This document shows, one piece after another, positions 55,926 to 64,000 of a stretch of 64,000 bases of DNA. Both the position numbers and the translations under genes were made by a program. Each line of letters begins with the position of its first letter. The stretch's first letter is position 1. Source of the stretch: an uncultured Paracoccaceae bacterium. Lineage in GTDB: Bacteria > Pseudomonadota > Alphaproteobacteria > Rhodobacterales > Rhodobacteraceae. The DNA is taken from the NCBI GenBank assembly GCA_934500835.1, contig CAKSTR010000012.1, forward strand, positions 1-64,000. The letters are read 5' to 3'. Under the pieces are notes generated by a model. The model ran no database searches. It had not been told where the DNA came from and saw only the letters and a program-made list of their open reading frames with translations.

Positions 55926-57019
55926 AATTCAAACCTTTCCATCAAAGGCACCCCGATCCCGCGCAGGAGCGCCTCCATCACCCGTGTCGCCAGCCGGCGG
56001 GGCAAGGGCAGATGCCCGACATAGGCCGCGGTGTATTCGATCACCGGCACCCCGCCGCGCAGCCGCTTGAATCCGGCGGCCCCGGCCGAGCAGTTGAAGA
56101 AAAGGCCGCGTTGCGCCGCGTGGTCCCGGCCGATCTGCATCATCATCCGGTAAAGCCCCTCTTTCACCGGGCGCGAGGTGTCATAGCCGACCAGCGGCTG
56201 CGTCAGCGTGCGGCCGCTGGCGAAGAAGGCCGTGAAGGCGACAAGGTCGCGGCCCTCGCGCAGGCCCTCCAGATGCAGAAGGCCGGCGCGGTGCATCTCT
56301 TGCACGAAGGCGGGGGTATAGGCCGGGTTCAGCGCGCTGTATTTGCGCAGGTAGAGATCGGCGTAAAGCTTTGCGCAGGTTGTGTAATCGGCCGCTGTGA
56401 ACCCTTCGTTCCCGACCCTGCGCAGCGTTGTTCCGGCCAGCAGGGCCCGGTCCCGGCGCATGTCGCCGGTCACCCGTGCCCCTGCCGGATCGGTGAAGAG
56501 ATAGACCTGCCGGGCGGGCAGCATGCGAAACCCGGCAAGCCTCAGGGCTTCCATCGTCGCCGCGTCGGCCATCGGGTTCAGCGAGCGCAGCAGGATCGCC
56601 CGGCCGGGGAAGCGGGCCAGCAGGGTGTCGCGCAGCGCCACGGCGGCGGGCGGGTCCAGCGCCGGCGCGGGATTGGTCGAGAACAGCCAGTTGTTCACCT
56701 GCACCTGCCGGTCCAGACCGCTGGCCCGGACCAGCGGCCGCGCGGCCCGGATCAGTGCCGAAAGCGGTGCGCGCACCAAGGGATGCGCGGCGAAATTCCG
56801 CGTCTCTTCCAGCGCGTAGTCGATGTAGCCGGTGGTCGGGTGGCAGATATAGCAGGTGGGTGCGCCATCGTTCACCGTCAGCGGAAAGCTGAGACCGGCA
56901 ATCTCCATCCGCTCGAATCTTGTCGAGAGGTTTGCGACCAGATCCCGGCTGTCATGGTCCTGACAGAGATCGACGAAGGCCCTGACACGGGCCGGGTCAT
57001 TGCCGGCAAGCCCGGTCAT
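55922..57019 (-). CDS. GNAT-like acyltransferase domain protein
   Basis: 365 aa. Two-lobed: an N-terminal half (FERMEIAGLSFPLTVNDGAP, then CYICHPTTGYIDYALEET) and a C-terminal GNAT-like half with GRTLTQPLVGYDTSRPVKEG and FFNCSAGAAGFKRLRGGVPV. Reminiscent of bacterial FemAB/GNAT acyltransferases that move an acyl group onto an amine. Start ATG at 57019, overlapping the previous stop (ATGA). Assignment tentative. Confidence 0.65.
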   Translation of the reverse strand: MTGLAGNDPARVRAFVDLCQDHDSRDLVANLSTRFERMEIAGLSFPLTVNDGAPTCYICHPTTGYIDYALEETRNFAAHPLVRAPLSALIRAARPLVRASGLDRQVQVNNWLFSTNPAPALDPPAAVALRDTLLARFPGRAILLRSLNPMADAATMEALRLAGFRMLPARQVYLFTDPAGARVTGDMRRDRALLAGTTLRRVGNEGFTAADYTTCAKLYADLYLRKYSALNPAYTPAFVQEMHRAGLLHLEGLREGRDLVAFTAFFASGRTLTQPLVGYDTSRPVKEGLYRMMMQIGRDHAAQRGLFFNCSAGAAGFKRLRGGVPVIEYTAAYVGHLPLPRRLATRVMEALLRGIGVPLMERFEL

Positions 57020-58275
57020 CGCCGGTCCCCGGCGGGCAATCGGCATTCCACCCGGCGCAGCTTGCGGCCCGGGTTCAGGGGCAGGGCGGCACGGGTCAGC
57101 GTCAGCGTGGCCTGCGTGCCGCGGCGGGTCAGCAGATTCGCCACGGCCTGACCTGCGGCCTGCGCCGCCAGGTCGGCAAGTCCGGGCGGCAGGATCAGCT
57201 CCAGCCGGGCGGGTGCGTTCTGGATCAGGCGGAAGTCGGTGATGCTTCGGCTGGCGCCTAGGACGGCGTTGCGCAGGATGTCGGGGGTCAGCGTCACCCC
57301 GCCGGGCAGGTGAAAGCAGTCATCCATCCGGCCGACGACTTCGGTCACATGGCGCAGGGGCGATCCGCAGGGGCAGGGGGTACCGGCCAGCCGCAGCAAG
57401 TCGTTCATCCGGTAGCGCGCCATGATCTGCGTCTCGCGCCGGAAGGCGGTAACGATGGGGGTGACAAGGCCATCCCCCACCGGCTCGAATTCGAAAAAGA
57501 TCGAATCCTCGGCCAGATGCAGGCTGCCATGGCGGCAGGTGGTGGCGAAAAGCCCCTCGGTCGCCATGTAGATCTGGTCCAGCGGCAGGTTGAAATGGCC
57601 CTCGATCAGCGGGCGGTCGGGCGGGTCCAGCATCTCGGCGGCGGCGAAGATGCGGCGCGGCGACAGGCGAAAGCCGCTTTCGGCGAAATGGCGCAGGATG
57701 CGGGGCGGGGCCAGCAGAACCGTGGGGGCAAAAGTCTCAAGGTCGGCGCGCCAATGGTCGGGGCCTGCCGTCACGTCGAAGAACCGCAGGGAAATCCAGG
57801 GCAGGCGGCGGGCGGAATGGTAAAGCCTTGTGTCGCGCGGCAGGACGATGGCCACCCTTTGCGGCCGGGTCAGCAGGTCTGCCATGGTCTTGGCAAGGAT
57901 GCTGCCCAGCCAGCGGAAACGCTCGGCCTCCGAGATCACGAAAAGCCCGCGATTGCCCGACGTGCCGGTAGAGCAGCCGACCGTCAGCCCCCGCACGGTC
58001 CGGCCCGAGGCCACCGCCTGCCAGCCCTGATCGGCGGTGATCCCGGCGCGGTTGTAGCGGTGGAACGCCGCCATCAGGCCGGCTTTGTCGGTGACGGGCA
58101 GATCCTGCAGACGCAGGGGCGCGACGGGATAGGCGGCAACCTTGGGCAGATCCCGGGCCAGCCAGCCGGCAAGGGCACGGCTTTGCGCAGCCTCGAACGC
58201 GGCGCGGTCAAGGCCGGGGCGCTGCAGCCGCAGGGTCCTGACGAAGGAGGCGACGGCCTCGGCCGGGCCGATCAT
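57016..58275 (-). CDS. PaaK-like adenylate-forming enzyme (F390/CoF synthetase-related)
   Basis: 419 aa. Phenylacetate-CoA-ligase-type ANL fold: GSTGTSG-like TVGCSTGTSGNRGLFVISEA (ATP/adenylate loop), VFVAT-like DQIYMATEGLFATTCRHGSL, DLLRLAGTPCPCG, and a small C-terminal domain from PGRKLRRVE. Members adenylate an aryl or alkyl carboxylate, then often form a thioester. Sits between GNAT and MBL genes in the six-gene operon. Substrate unknown. Confidence 0.8.
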   Translation of the reverse strand: MIGPAEAVASFVRTLRLQRPGLDRAAFEAAQSRALAGWLARDLPKVAAYPVAPLRLQDLPVTDKAGLMAAFHRYNRAGITADQGWQAVASGRTVRGLTVGCSTGTSGNRGLFVISEAERFRWLGSILAKTMADLLTRPQRVAIVLPRDTRLYHSARRLPWISLRFFDVTAGPDHWRADLETFAPTVLLAPPRILRHFAESGFRLSPRRIFAAAEMLDPPDRPLIEGHFNLPLDQIYMATEGLFATTCRHGSLHLAEDSIFFEFEPVGDGLVTPIVTAFRRETQIMARYRMNDLLRLAGTPCPCGSPLRHVTEVVGRMDDCFHLPGGVTLTPDILRNAVLGASRSITDFRLIQNAPARLELILPPGLADLAAQAAGQAVANLLTRRGTQATLTLTRAALPLNPGRKLRRVECRLPAGDRR

Positions 58276-59072
58276 GGCAGGGCCTCGTCAAAAGCCGTGA
58301 GGGCTGGGTCGTGGCACAGCATGACCTCGGCCCCCTCGTCCCGCAGCCGGTGGAGAAGGTCGGTCGAAGGGGCCAGCGCCGCCGGGCTTTCGGCGAAAAG
58401 CCGCATCGGCAGGCCGGGGCGGCGGCCGGGGGCAAGGGCGTCGCGCAGCCATTGTGTGTCGGTGCCGTAGACCAGTGGGCGGCCGCCGGGGAAGAGCAGG
58501 CCGAAATGGCCATCGGCATGGCCGGGCAGGTCCAGCGCCAGCACGCTGCCATCGCGGAAGATGTCGCGGCCTTGCGGGGCAAGGGGCGCATCCTCGACCG
58601 CGTCCAGCCTTGCCGCGAAGTTGGGCGGCAACAGTTCGGGGAAGGCGGCACGATGGAGGTTGGCCCATCGGCTGCGGTTGGCCAGCCGCGTGCAGGCGGC
58701 CCGGCTGGCCGTGAACCGCGCCTTCGGAAAAAGACGCAGGCCCGAGACGTGATCGACATGGAAATGGGTAACGATGACGCGGGTGATGTCGGCAGGGGTC
58801 AGGCCGTGGCGGGCAAGAAAGGCGTCCGGCTGGCCTTCGGCGATCAGGATCGGCCGCAACAACCGGCCATAGAGCCTGAGACCGAGGGAGCGCCCCGGCG
58901 CCGTCACGGAATGCGCCGTGTAGCCGGTGTCGATCAGCACGGGCCCCTCGACCGGGTGGCGGATCAGCCCATAGCGCACCGGCAGCCGCAGCCAGCGCAG
59001 ACGCCCGCCTTTCAGCAGGAACCGCTCCGGCCCGGCGACATGCGCGCTGTTGCAAAAGATCGGGCGGATCAT
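58272..59072 (-). CDS. MBL-fold metallohydrolase
   Basis: 266 aa. Metal motif HFHVDH (residues 103-108) with VLIDTGYT before and LALDLPGHADGHFGLLFPG (distal His) after; VMLCHDPAL ends the site. Glyoxalase II / lactonase-type hydrolase of a thioester, lactone or ester. Coupled by 4-bp overlaps on both sides in the cluster. Confidence 0.85.
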   Translation of the reverse strand: MIRPIFCNSAHVAGPERFLLKGGRLRWLRLPVRYGLIRHPVEGPVLIDTGYTAHSVTAPGRSLGLRLYGRLLRPILIAEGQPDAFLARHGLTPADITRVIVTHFHVDHVSGLRLFPKARFTASRAACTRLANRSRWANLHRAAFPELLPPNFAARLDAVEDAPLAPQGRDIFRDGSVLALDLPGHADGHFGLLFPGGRPLVYGTDTQWLRDALAPGRRPGLPMRLFAESPAALAPSTDLLHRLRDEGAEVMLCHDPALTAFDEALP

Positions 59073-60028
59073 GGCGCGCCCCGGAAGCTGCGCTCCAGCC
59101 CTTCGGCGAAGGAAATACGCGGCGACCAGCCCAGAAGGCGGCGCGCCTTGGAGATGTCCAGGCTTTGCGCATAGGCAAAAAGGGCAAGGCCGTAGCGGGT
59201 GGCGACAGGCTCGCGGCCAGTGGTCATCAGCGCCAGCCGCTCCATTGCGCCGGCGGCGAAAAGAACGGGGGGCAACGGCAACCGGCGCCAGCGCAGCGGA
59301 ACGCCGGCGCGGGCGCAGGCGGCGGTGGCGATCCGGCTGACGGGCAGCACCTCGCCGCCCGAGATGTGGAAGATCTGGCCCCCGGCCTCGGGCCCGGCGT
59401 CAAGGGCGGCAATGGCGGCGCGGGCGGCGTCTTCGACATGGGTCAGGTCGATCCGCGCCGCGCCGTCGCGGAAAAGGGGCAGCGGCCGGCTGCGGGCGGC
59501 CTGCAGAAGGCGCGGCAGCAGGGCGGTGTCGCCCGCACCGTAAAGCCCGCGCGGCCGCAGGATCACCGGTGAGAGGTCGGGCGCGGCAAGGACCAGCGCC
59601 TCGGCCTCGGCCTTGGTGCGGGCGTAGGGGGTATAGGGCGGGGGCAGCGGTGCCCCTTCGTCCAGATCCAGCTGGTCGCAGGGGGCGAAAAGCACCGAAG
59701 GCGACGAGATATGCACCAGCCGCCGCACCTTCAGCCGCCGCGCCAGCGCGATCACGGCTGCGGTGCCGGTGACATTGGCGGCGCGGAACTCGGCCAGCCT
59801 GCCGAAGGGCGCGGACAGGGCGGCGCAATGAAGGATGGAATCGACCCCGGCAAGTTCTGCCATGTCGGGCGGGGGGGCGGTCAGGTCCCAGTGCAGGCCG
59901 GGCACCCCGAGCCCCGCCAGCCGGGCGGCGTTCCGACCCTGCGCCAGAAGCGGGCGGTCCGCCATCAACCGCACCAGCGCGCCGCCCAGAAACCCCGTCG
60001 CCCCGGTGATCAGCACGCGGCCTGTCAT
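59069..60028 (-). CDS. NAD-dependent epimerase/dehydratase family (3-beta-HSD-like) protein
   Basis: 319 aa extended SDR. GATGFLGGAL cofactor motif at about 8-17, catalytic YARTK with upstream VHISSPS, and a 3-beta-HSD-style C-terminal region. Such enzymes reduce 2-alkyl-3-ketoacyl intermediates (OleD) in head-to-head condensation pathways, or oxidise sterol-like alcohols. Follows the KAS III gene with a 1-bp overlap; likely reduces its product. Confidence 0.82.
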   Translation of the reverse strand: MTGRVLITGATGFLGGALVRLMADRPLLAQGRNAARLAGLGVPGLHWDLTAPPPDMAELAGVDSILHCAALSAPFGRLAEFRAANVTGTAAVIALARRLKVRRLVHISSPSVLFAPCDQLDLDEGAPLPPPYTPYARTKAEAEALVLAAPDLSPVILRPRGLYGAGDTALLPRLLQAARSRPLPLFRDGAARIDLTHVEDAARAAIAALDAGPEAGGQIFHISGGEVLPVSRIATAACARAGVPLRWRRLPLPPVLFAAGAMERLALMTTGREPVATRYGLALFAYAQSLDISKARRLLGWSPRISFAEGLERSFRGAP

Positions 60029-61011
60029 CAGACCTCCTGCGCGAGGCCGCCGAAGGAAACCCCGGCAGAGGTGCCCAGGAACAGCACCCGCATCCCGGCA
60101 CGGACCCGGCCGTCGCGACGGGCCAGATCCAGCGTGAAGGGGATCGAGGCGGCGATCTGGTTGCCGAAATCGGCGGCGATCTGGACCACCTTTTCCGGCG
60201 CAAAGCCGGTCTGGCGGATCATATGGGCAAGGGCGGCGGGGCTGGCCTGATGCGGGATGACAAGATCCACATCGCCATGCGCCCAGCCCGCGCGGGCCAG
60301 CAGGTCGGTCACGAAGCCCGCGAAATGCCGCGAGGCAAGGCGGAAAAGCTCTTTGCCGTCCATGTGGAACAGGGCGTGGTCGCGGAAGGCCTGCGGTTCG
60401 GCGGCAAAGTCGAAACGGGTGCCGCCGGCGCCGATGCCGCAGGCATCATAGGCGGAAGGATAGGTCCGCATCAGGCTGGCGGCGATGCGGGGGCCTTCGC
60501 TTTGCGCGGGCCGCAGCACCACGGCGGCGGCGCCGTCACCGAAAAGGCCCGCGATCTCGGGCGCGGTCTGCCAAGGCAGGGCGCGCGAGGCGATCTCGGC
60601 CGAGAAGACCAGCGCCGCATTGCCGCCGGTCAGCATCCGGGCGGCGGTCTCGAAGCCGGTCAGGAACGACAGGCAGGTGGAGTTGACATCGAAGGCCGCG
60701 GCCTGCCCGTCGGCAATCCCCAGCCGGGCCATGACCAGGGGGGCCGTCGCCGGGATCGGCTGGTAGGGCACGGCAGAGGCGCCGATGACCAGGGTGACGG
60801 CGGCGGCCTCAAGCCCGGCGTCGTCAAGGGCGGCGCGGGCGGCGGCGGCGGCAAGGTCGACCTGGCTTTCCCCCGCGCAGACCGCCCGGCGGGCGACGCC
60901 GGTCAGGGCCTCGATCCGGCCCGGGGGCAGGCCAAGCCGGGCATCGAAATCGGCCGAGGACACGATGGCGGCGGGCAGGGCCCGTCCGGTTCCGGCAATC
61001 TCGACTCGCAT
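60028..61011 (-). CDS. 3-oxoacyl-ACP synthase III (FabH/OleA-like)
   Basis: 327 aa thiolase-fold condensing enzyme with the full Cys-His-Asn triad: C113 (DVNSTCLSF), H254 (IPHQASPAAL), N284 (FGNQIAAS). MRVEIAGTGRALPA start. ATG at 61011; a TTG one codon earlier is unlikely. It opens the six-gene cluster. Sequence is diverged from housekeeping FabH, so it probably starts a dedicated pathway by decarboxylative condensation onto an acyl-CoA or by joining two acyl groups. Confidence 0.85.
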   Translation of the reverse strand: MRVEIAGTGRALPAAIVSSADFDARLGLPPGRIEALTGVARRAVCAGESQVDLAAAAARAALDDAGLEAAAVTLVIGASAVPYQPIPATAPLVMARLGIADGQAAAFDVNSTCLSFLTGFETAARMLTGGNAALVFSAEIASRALPWQTAPEIAGLFGDGAAAVVLRPAQSEGPRIAASLMRTYPSAYDACGIGAGGTRFDFAAEPQAFRDHALFHMDGKELFRLASRHFAGFVTDLLARAGWAHGDVDLVIPHQASPAALAHMIRQTGFAPEKVVQIAADFGNQIAASIPFTLDLARRDGRVRAGMRVLFLGTSAGVSFGGLAQEV

Positions 61012-61183
61012 CAAACGCCCTTCCCCGCTGCGTCACGAAATGCAGCGCTGACTGTCACATAAGCCTGCGCCGGGGCGGGGGGAAGTCACGTCGGGTATTC
61101 CGCACTGTTGCGGCAGGTGACGCTGCGTCGGCGCGGCGGTCTGGGGGAGGGCGCCCGGCTGGTGCCGGACCCCCGAACGCATA

Positions 61184-61208
61184 CGCCCCCGGGGGGAACC
61201 CGGGGGCG
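61184..61208 (-). terminator. Hairpin downstream of the TonB-dependent receptor gene
   Basis: Stem CGCCCCCGGG / CCCGGGGGCG with a 5-nt loop, 26 bp after the receptor stop on the minus strand; no U tract. Likely a transcript-end hairpin. Confidence 0.55.
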
Positions 61209-61233
61209 GCGGTGATCAGGCCGGCATCCGCGA

Positions 61234-63345
61234 TCAGAAGGTGATCTGCGAGGTCAGGAAGAAGCTGCGGCCGGCTTCCGGCATGCCCTGGACCGTCTGG
61301 TAGTTGCGGTCAAAGAGGTTGCGGATGCCGAAGTCGATCGAGGCCGAGGACGAGACCTGCCAGCTGGCGCTGAGGTTGGCCAGACCGAAGCCGGGCATCT
61401 TGGTGTAGCTGTAGACGCTGTTGGCGACGTTGGTCTGCCCGGCGGCGGGATCGGACCAGCGCGAACCGTAGAGCTCAAGCGACGGCGTCACGGTCAGCGT
61501 GTCGGTGGCCTGCCAGTCCAGCGCGATATAGGCCTTGTGGCGCGGGATGTCGGTGATTTCCAGCCCCCGGATCGAGGGATCTTCGATGCTGGCATTCAGG
61601 TAGGTGTAGTTGAAGGTCAGGCCGACCCGGTCGTTCACCGTCCAGCCGGCCGCGATCTCGACCCCCTTGTAGACGCCTTTGCCGACGTTCTGTTGTTGCG
61701 ACAGGATGTTGCCGGGGTTGGAGGCATCGACCACGATGGCCTGGATCAGGTCATCCACCCGGCTGTAGAAGACGGCGCCTTCCAGTGTGACCGGTCCGAC
61801 GTCTCCGCTGTAGCCCAGTTCGACATTGGTCGCGCGTTCGGCGTCAAGATCGGGGTTCGGCACGAAGGTGCGGAAGCGGGTGCTGTAGCGGTGGAACAGC
61901 GTCGGGAAGCTGGTGCGCGACGAGACACTGACGTGGTATTCGCCGCCGGCATCGGGCGACCAGATCGCGGCCAGCTGCCAGTCGATCGCTTCCGTGCTGA
62001 CCCTGGGATAGCCCGCGCTGGTGTCGGTGCGCTTGGCCTCCAGCACCCTGGCCTTGTTGAAGCTGAGCCCGCCGACGATGCGCAGCGCGTCCGAGACCTG
62101 CCAGCTGTCCTCGACGGCCAGCGAGATCGTCTCTTCCTTGCTGTATTCGGTGGGATCGGCAGGCGTGTTCAGCGAAGGCGTGGGGAAGTTGATCGCCTCG
62201 TGATTGTCGCGGCGAAAGTGCAGCGCCAGCTTCAGGTCATGCACGCCAAGGGTAAGTCCGTATTCCGCCGCGGCGCCGATGGAATAGTCGTCATAGGCGC
62301 TGTCGAAGGTGCGGGGCGAGACAGTCTGTGTCGCATGCGCGGGGCTGTCCCAGGACGACAGGATGTTGTCGAAGGTGTTGTAATAGACCTTGGTCTTCAG
62401 ATAGCCGGCCCCCAGTTCGGTATGGCTGTAGAAGGCCAGGCTGGAGATGTCCCATTGCGGCCAGGTCCAGTCGCGCTGAGTGCCGCCGACGCAGCCCGCG
62501 CCGCAGGCGATCCCGCGCATCGGCTGCATGATGTTGTAGGGCGCGTTCTTCGATCCGGTCTGCCGGGTATAGCTGAGAACATATTCGTCGGTGGCGTTCG
62601 GGGTATAGCCGACCTTCACGTTCAGCCGCGAATCCGAGGTGTCGGCATTGTCGCGAAGGCCCCCGTCCTCGTTCGGGACCGGCACGAAATCCTTCGACAG
62701 CCAGAAGCCGTCGGTCTCGCGCTTCATCCAGCTGGCGGTGGCATACCATTTGTCCTGCCGGGTGCCGAACGACAGGTAGCCACTTTTGCCGGCGATGTCG
62801 CCCTGTCCGCCCTCGATGCCAAGCCGGGCCTCGCCTTCAAAGGCTTCGGTCGGCTTCTTGGTGACAAGGTTGATGGCGCCGCCCATGCCGCCGGGACCGT
62901 TCAGCACCGAAACATAGCCCTTCTGCACCTCGACCTCGGCCAGATCGGGGGTCAGGAAGCGGCCGTAGTCCAGCCGGTTGTCGGCCGGAAGATAGACGCG
63001 GATGCCGTCGATCGACAGCGGCACATGCCAGCGGTCGAAGCCGCGGACAAAGACCTTCGGCTCGTTCCGGCTGCCGCCGCCGGTGTTGACGGCCGAGACG
63101 CCGGGCAGCGTGCCAAGCGTGTCGTTCAGCGTGGCACGGCCCTGTTTCATCGCCTCTTCGCCGGTGACGCCGGCGGTGGTGCCGCCCTGACCCTCGTCCT
63201 CGGCGCTGATGTAGATCGTGCCAAGAAAGAAGGTGTCGGACAGTTTCGACGGGCCGGTCTCGGCCAGAAGCGGGGTGGCTGTCAGGCCGGGGATGGCCAT
63301 TCCGGCCAGGACAAGGCCGTGCAGCAGGTTGTTGGGCAGTTTCAT
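61234..63345 (-). CDS. TonB-dependent outer-membrane receptor
   Basis: 703 aa. Signal peptide (LLHGLVLAGMAIPGLTATPL, then LLAE), a TonB-box-like TFFLGTIYISAED, the plug domain with GTLPGVSAVNTGGGSRNEPK, VFVRGF and GGMGGAINLVTKKP, then a 22-strand barrel ending in FFLTSQITF with the terminal Phe needed for BAM assembly. ATG at 63345 follows GGAGGAAAG. Ligand not evident from sequence. Divergent from a DUF2478 gene; the shared promoter holds two matching inverted repeats. Confidence 0.94.
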   Translation of the reverse strand: MKLPNNLLHGLVLAGMAIPGLTATPLLAETGPSKLSDTFFLGTIYISAEDEGQGGTTAGVTGEEAMKQGRATLNDTLGTLPGVSAVNTGGGSRNEPKVFVRGFDRWHVPLSIDGIRVYLPADNRLDYGRFLTPDLAEVEVQKGYVSVLNGPGGMGGAINLVTKKPTEAFEGEARLGIEGGQGDIAGKSGYLSFGTRQDKWYATASWMKRETDGFWLSKDFVPVPNEDGGLRDNADTSDSRLNVKVGYTPNATDEYVLSYTRQTGSKNAPYNIMQPMRGIACGAGCVGGTQRDWTWPQWDISSLAFYSHTELGAGYLKTKVYYNTFDNILSSWDSPAHATQTVSPRTFDSAYDDYSIGAAAEYGLTLGVHDLKLALHFRRDNHEAINFPTPSLNTPADPTEYSKEETISLAVEDSWQVSDALRIVGGLSFNKARVLEAKRTDTSAGYPRVSTEAIDWQLAAIWSPDAGGEYHVSVSSRTSFPTLFHRYSTRFRTFVPNPDLDAERATNVELGYSGDVGPVTLEGAVFYSRVDDLIQAIVVDASNPGNILSQQQNVGKGVYKGVEIAAGWTVNDRVGLTFNYTYLNASIEDPSIRGLEITDIPRHKAYIALDWQATDTLTVTPSLELYGSRWSDPAAGQTNVANSVYSYTKMPGFGLANLSASWQVSSSASIDFGIRNLFDRNYQTVQGMPEAGRSFFLTSQITF

Positions 63346-63395
63346 GGGCGACTTTCCTCCTCAGGGCGCAGCCTTCGGGGAAGGTCTGGCGAATC

Positions 63396-63417
63396 GATAT
63401 GTTTAAAGAAACATATC
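63396..63417. promoter_or_regulatory. Operator-like inverted repeat 1 (receptor side)
   Basis: GATATGTTT-4 nt-AAACATATC, a perfect 22-bp inverted repeat, 51 bp upstream of the receptor ATG. Same ends and length as the repeat at 63525-63546. Confidence 0.72.
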
Positions 63418-63524
63418 CAAATCGCGCAGCAAGCCCTGCACGCCCCGGCTGCAACGGCGCTGTGACATTCTTGCAGCGATGGACGGAGACGGGTGCCACA
63501 GCTTCGTGCTTGAAAGCCGGACAA

Positions 63525-63546
63525 GATATGTTCCATCATACATATC
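63525..63546. promoter_or_regulatory. Operator-like inverted repeat 2 (DUF2478 side)
   Basis: GATATG-10 nt-CATATC, with the first base beyond each half also able to pair; 36 bp upstream of the DUF2478 ATG. Spacing equals that of repeat 1, so both probably bind the same dimeric regulator. Confidence 0.68.
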
Positions 63547-63581
63547 GAGGCCAAAGCCAAGATGACTCGCCGGGGGAAAGC

Positions 63582-64000
63582 ATGGACATCCGCTACGTCA
63601 GTTCCGATCAGGACAACGAAACCAACGCCGTCTTGTCCGCCGTCGCCGAACGGGCGGCCGCCGAAGGCATCCGGGTGGCGGGCACGGTGCAGCCCCTGCT
63701 TGAAGGCATGGGGCAGGGCAAATGCGACATCGTGCTGCGGCTTTTGCCGGATGGGCCGATCCGCAGCATCAGCCTTGATCTTGGCCCCGGCGCAACCGGC
63801 TGCCGGCTGGATGCCGGCGCGCTGGAAGAGGCGGTGCTGGTGGTCGAGGAACGCCTGTCGGGCGCCGAGGCGCTGATCGTGAACAAGTTCGGCAAGCAAG
63901 AGGCCGCAGGCCGCGGTCTGGCCGATCTGATCGGCCGTGCCTGCGGCGAGGGGATGCCCGTGCTGGTGGGCGTGGCGCCCGAATGGCGCGATCATTTCCT
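63582..64000 (+). CDS. DUF2478 domain-containing protein (partial)
   Basis: At least 139 aa, running off the window. The stretch EALIVNKFGKQEAAGRGLAD followed by CGEGMPVLVGVAPEW is the DUF2478 signature, with a NTPase-like first half (DIRYVSSDQDNETNAVLSAV). DUF2478 proteins often sit beside molybdate transport or molybdenum-enzyme genes in alphaproteobacteria. GGGGGAAAG ribosome binding site before the ATG. Divergent from the TonB-dependent receptor gene. Confidence 0.82.
   Translation, partial: MDIRYVSSDQDNETNAVLSAVAERAAAEGIRVAGTVQPLLEGMGQGKCDIVLRLLPDGPIRSISLDLGPGATGCRLDAGALEEAVLVVEERLSGAEALIVNKFGKQEAAGRGLADLIGRACGEGMPVLVGVAPEWRDHF

Noticed and set aside
61537..63465. Plus-strand open frame of 642 codons
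   Set aside because: Antisense of the TonB-dependent receptor gene, whose plug and barrel motifs are complete.

Overview
The window reads as chromosomal DNA of a Rhodobacterales alphaproteobacterium (Rhodobacter / Cereibacter / Paracoccus-like). The reasons are high GC, an alphaproteobacterial class A RNase P RNA tail, an opgG-opgI-opgH-opgC operon in the order I recall from Rhodobacter sphaeroides, and a PhyR/NepR/EcfG general stress module. Short GC-rich repeats ending in GGATATTTGGACCAAAGTGA, which I associate with this group, are also present. I saw no tRNA, IS element, prophage or CRISPR array.

Layout. 1-10.3 kb: housekeeping and small genes (3' part of rnpB, rpmG, a P-loop kinase, a BI-1 protein, DUF1127 with a divergent LysR gene, a quinone-reductase-like MDR, a PraR-like HTH regulator behind a lux-box-like palindrome, hisN, 8-oxoguanine deaminase, an RraB-like protein). 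10.3-28.1 kb: two complete oligopeptide-type ABC transporter operons, each carrying amidohydrolase genes. They flank a GntR/FCD regulator and an Asp/Glu/hydantoin racemase gene. Three copies of a TTGTATACAA-type palindrome sit in front of these genes, so they look like one catabolic regulon for a nitrogenous compound. 28.2-35.9 kb: a spermidine/putrescine-type ABC operon, a LysR gene, and a divergent DapF-like epimerase / M81 metallopeptidase pair.

36-43.1 kb is a general stress response island: phyR, divergent nepR-ecfG, a HisKA_2 sensor kinase with an eroded ATPase domain, and small envelope/stress proteins (PLDc_N, holin-like, histone-H1-like, CsbD, DUF1328). Six sites fit GGAAC-N16/17-CGTT exactly and a seventh fits with CGTA; all lie directly upstream of these genes.

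43.2-48.6 kb: a Rieske monooxygenase and its reductase (GbcAB-like), preceded by a clear cobalamin riboswitch. Upstream lies a three-gene set (enolase-superfamily enzyme, alpha/beta hydrolase, cysteine hydrolase). 49.0-53.7 kb: the opgGIHC operon for osmoregulated periplasmic glucans. 53.8-61.0 kb: an ATP-grasp gene converging on a tightly coupled six-gene operon (KAS III, extended SDR, MBL hydrolase, PaaK-like adenylate-forming enzyme, GNAT-like protein, Rieske oxygenase) that looks like an uncharacterised biosynthetic pathway. 61.2-64 kb: a TonB-dependent receptor divergent from a DUF2478 gene, with two matching 22-bp inverted repeats between them that may be molybdate (ModE-type) operators.
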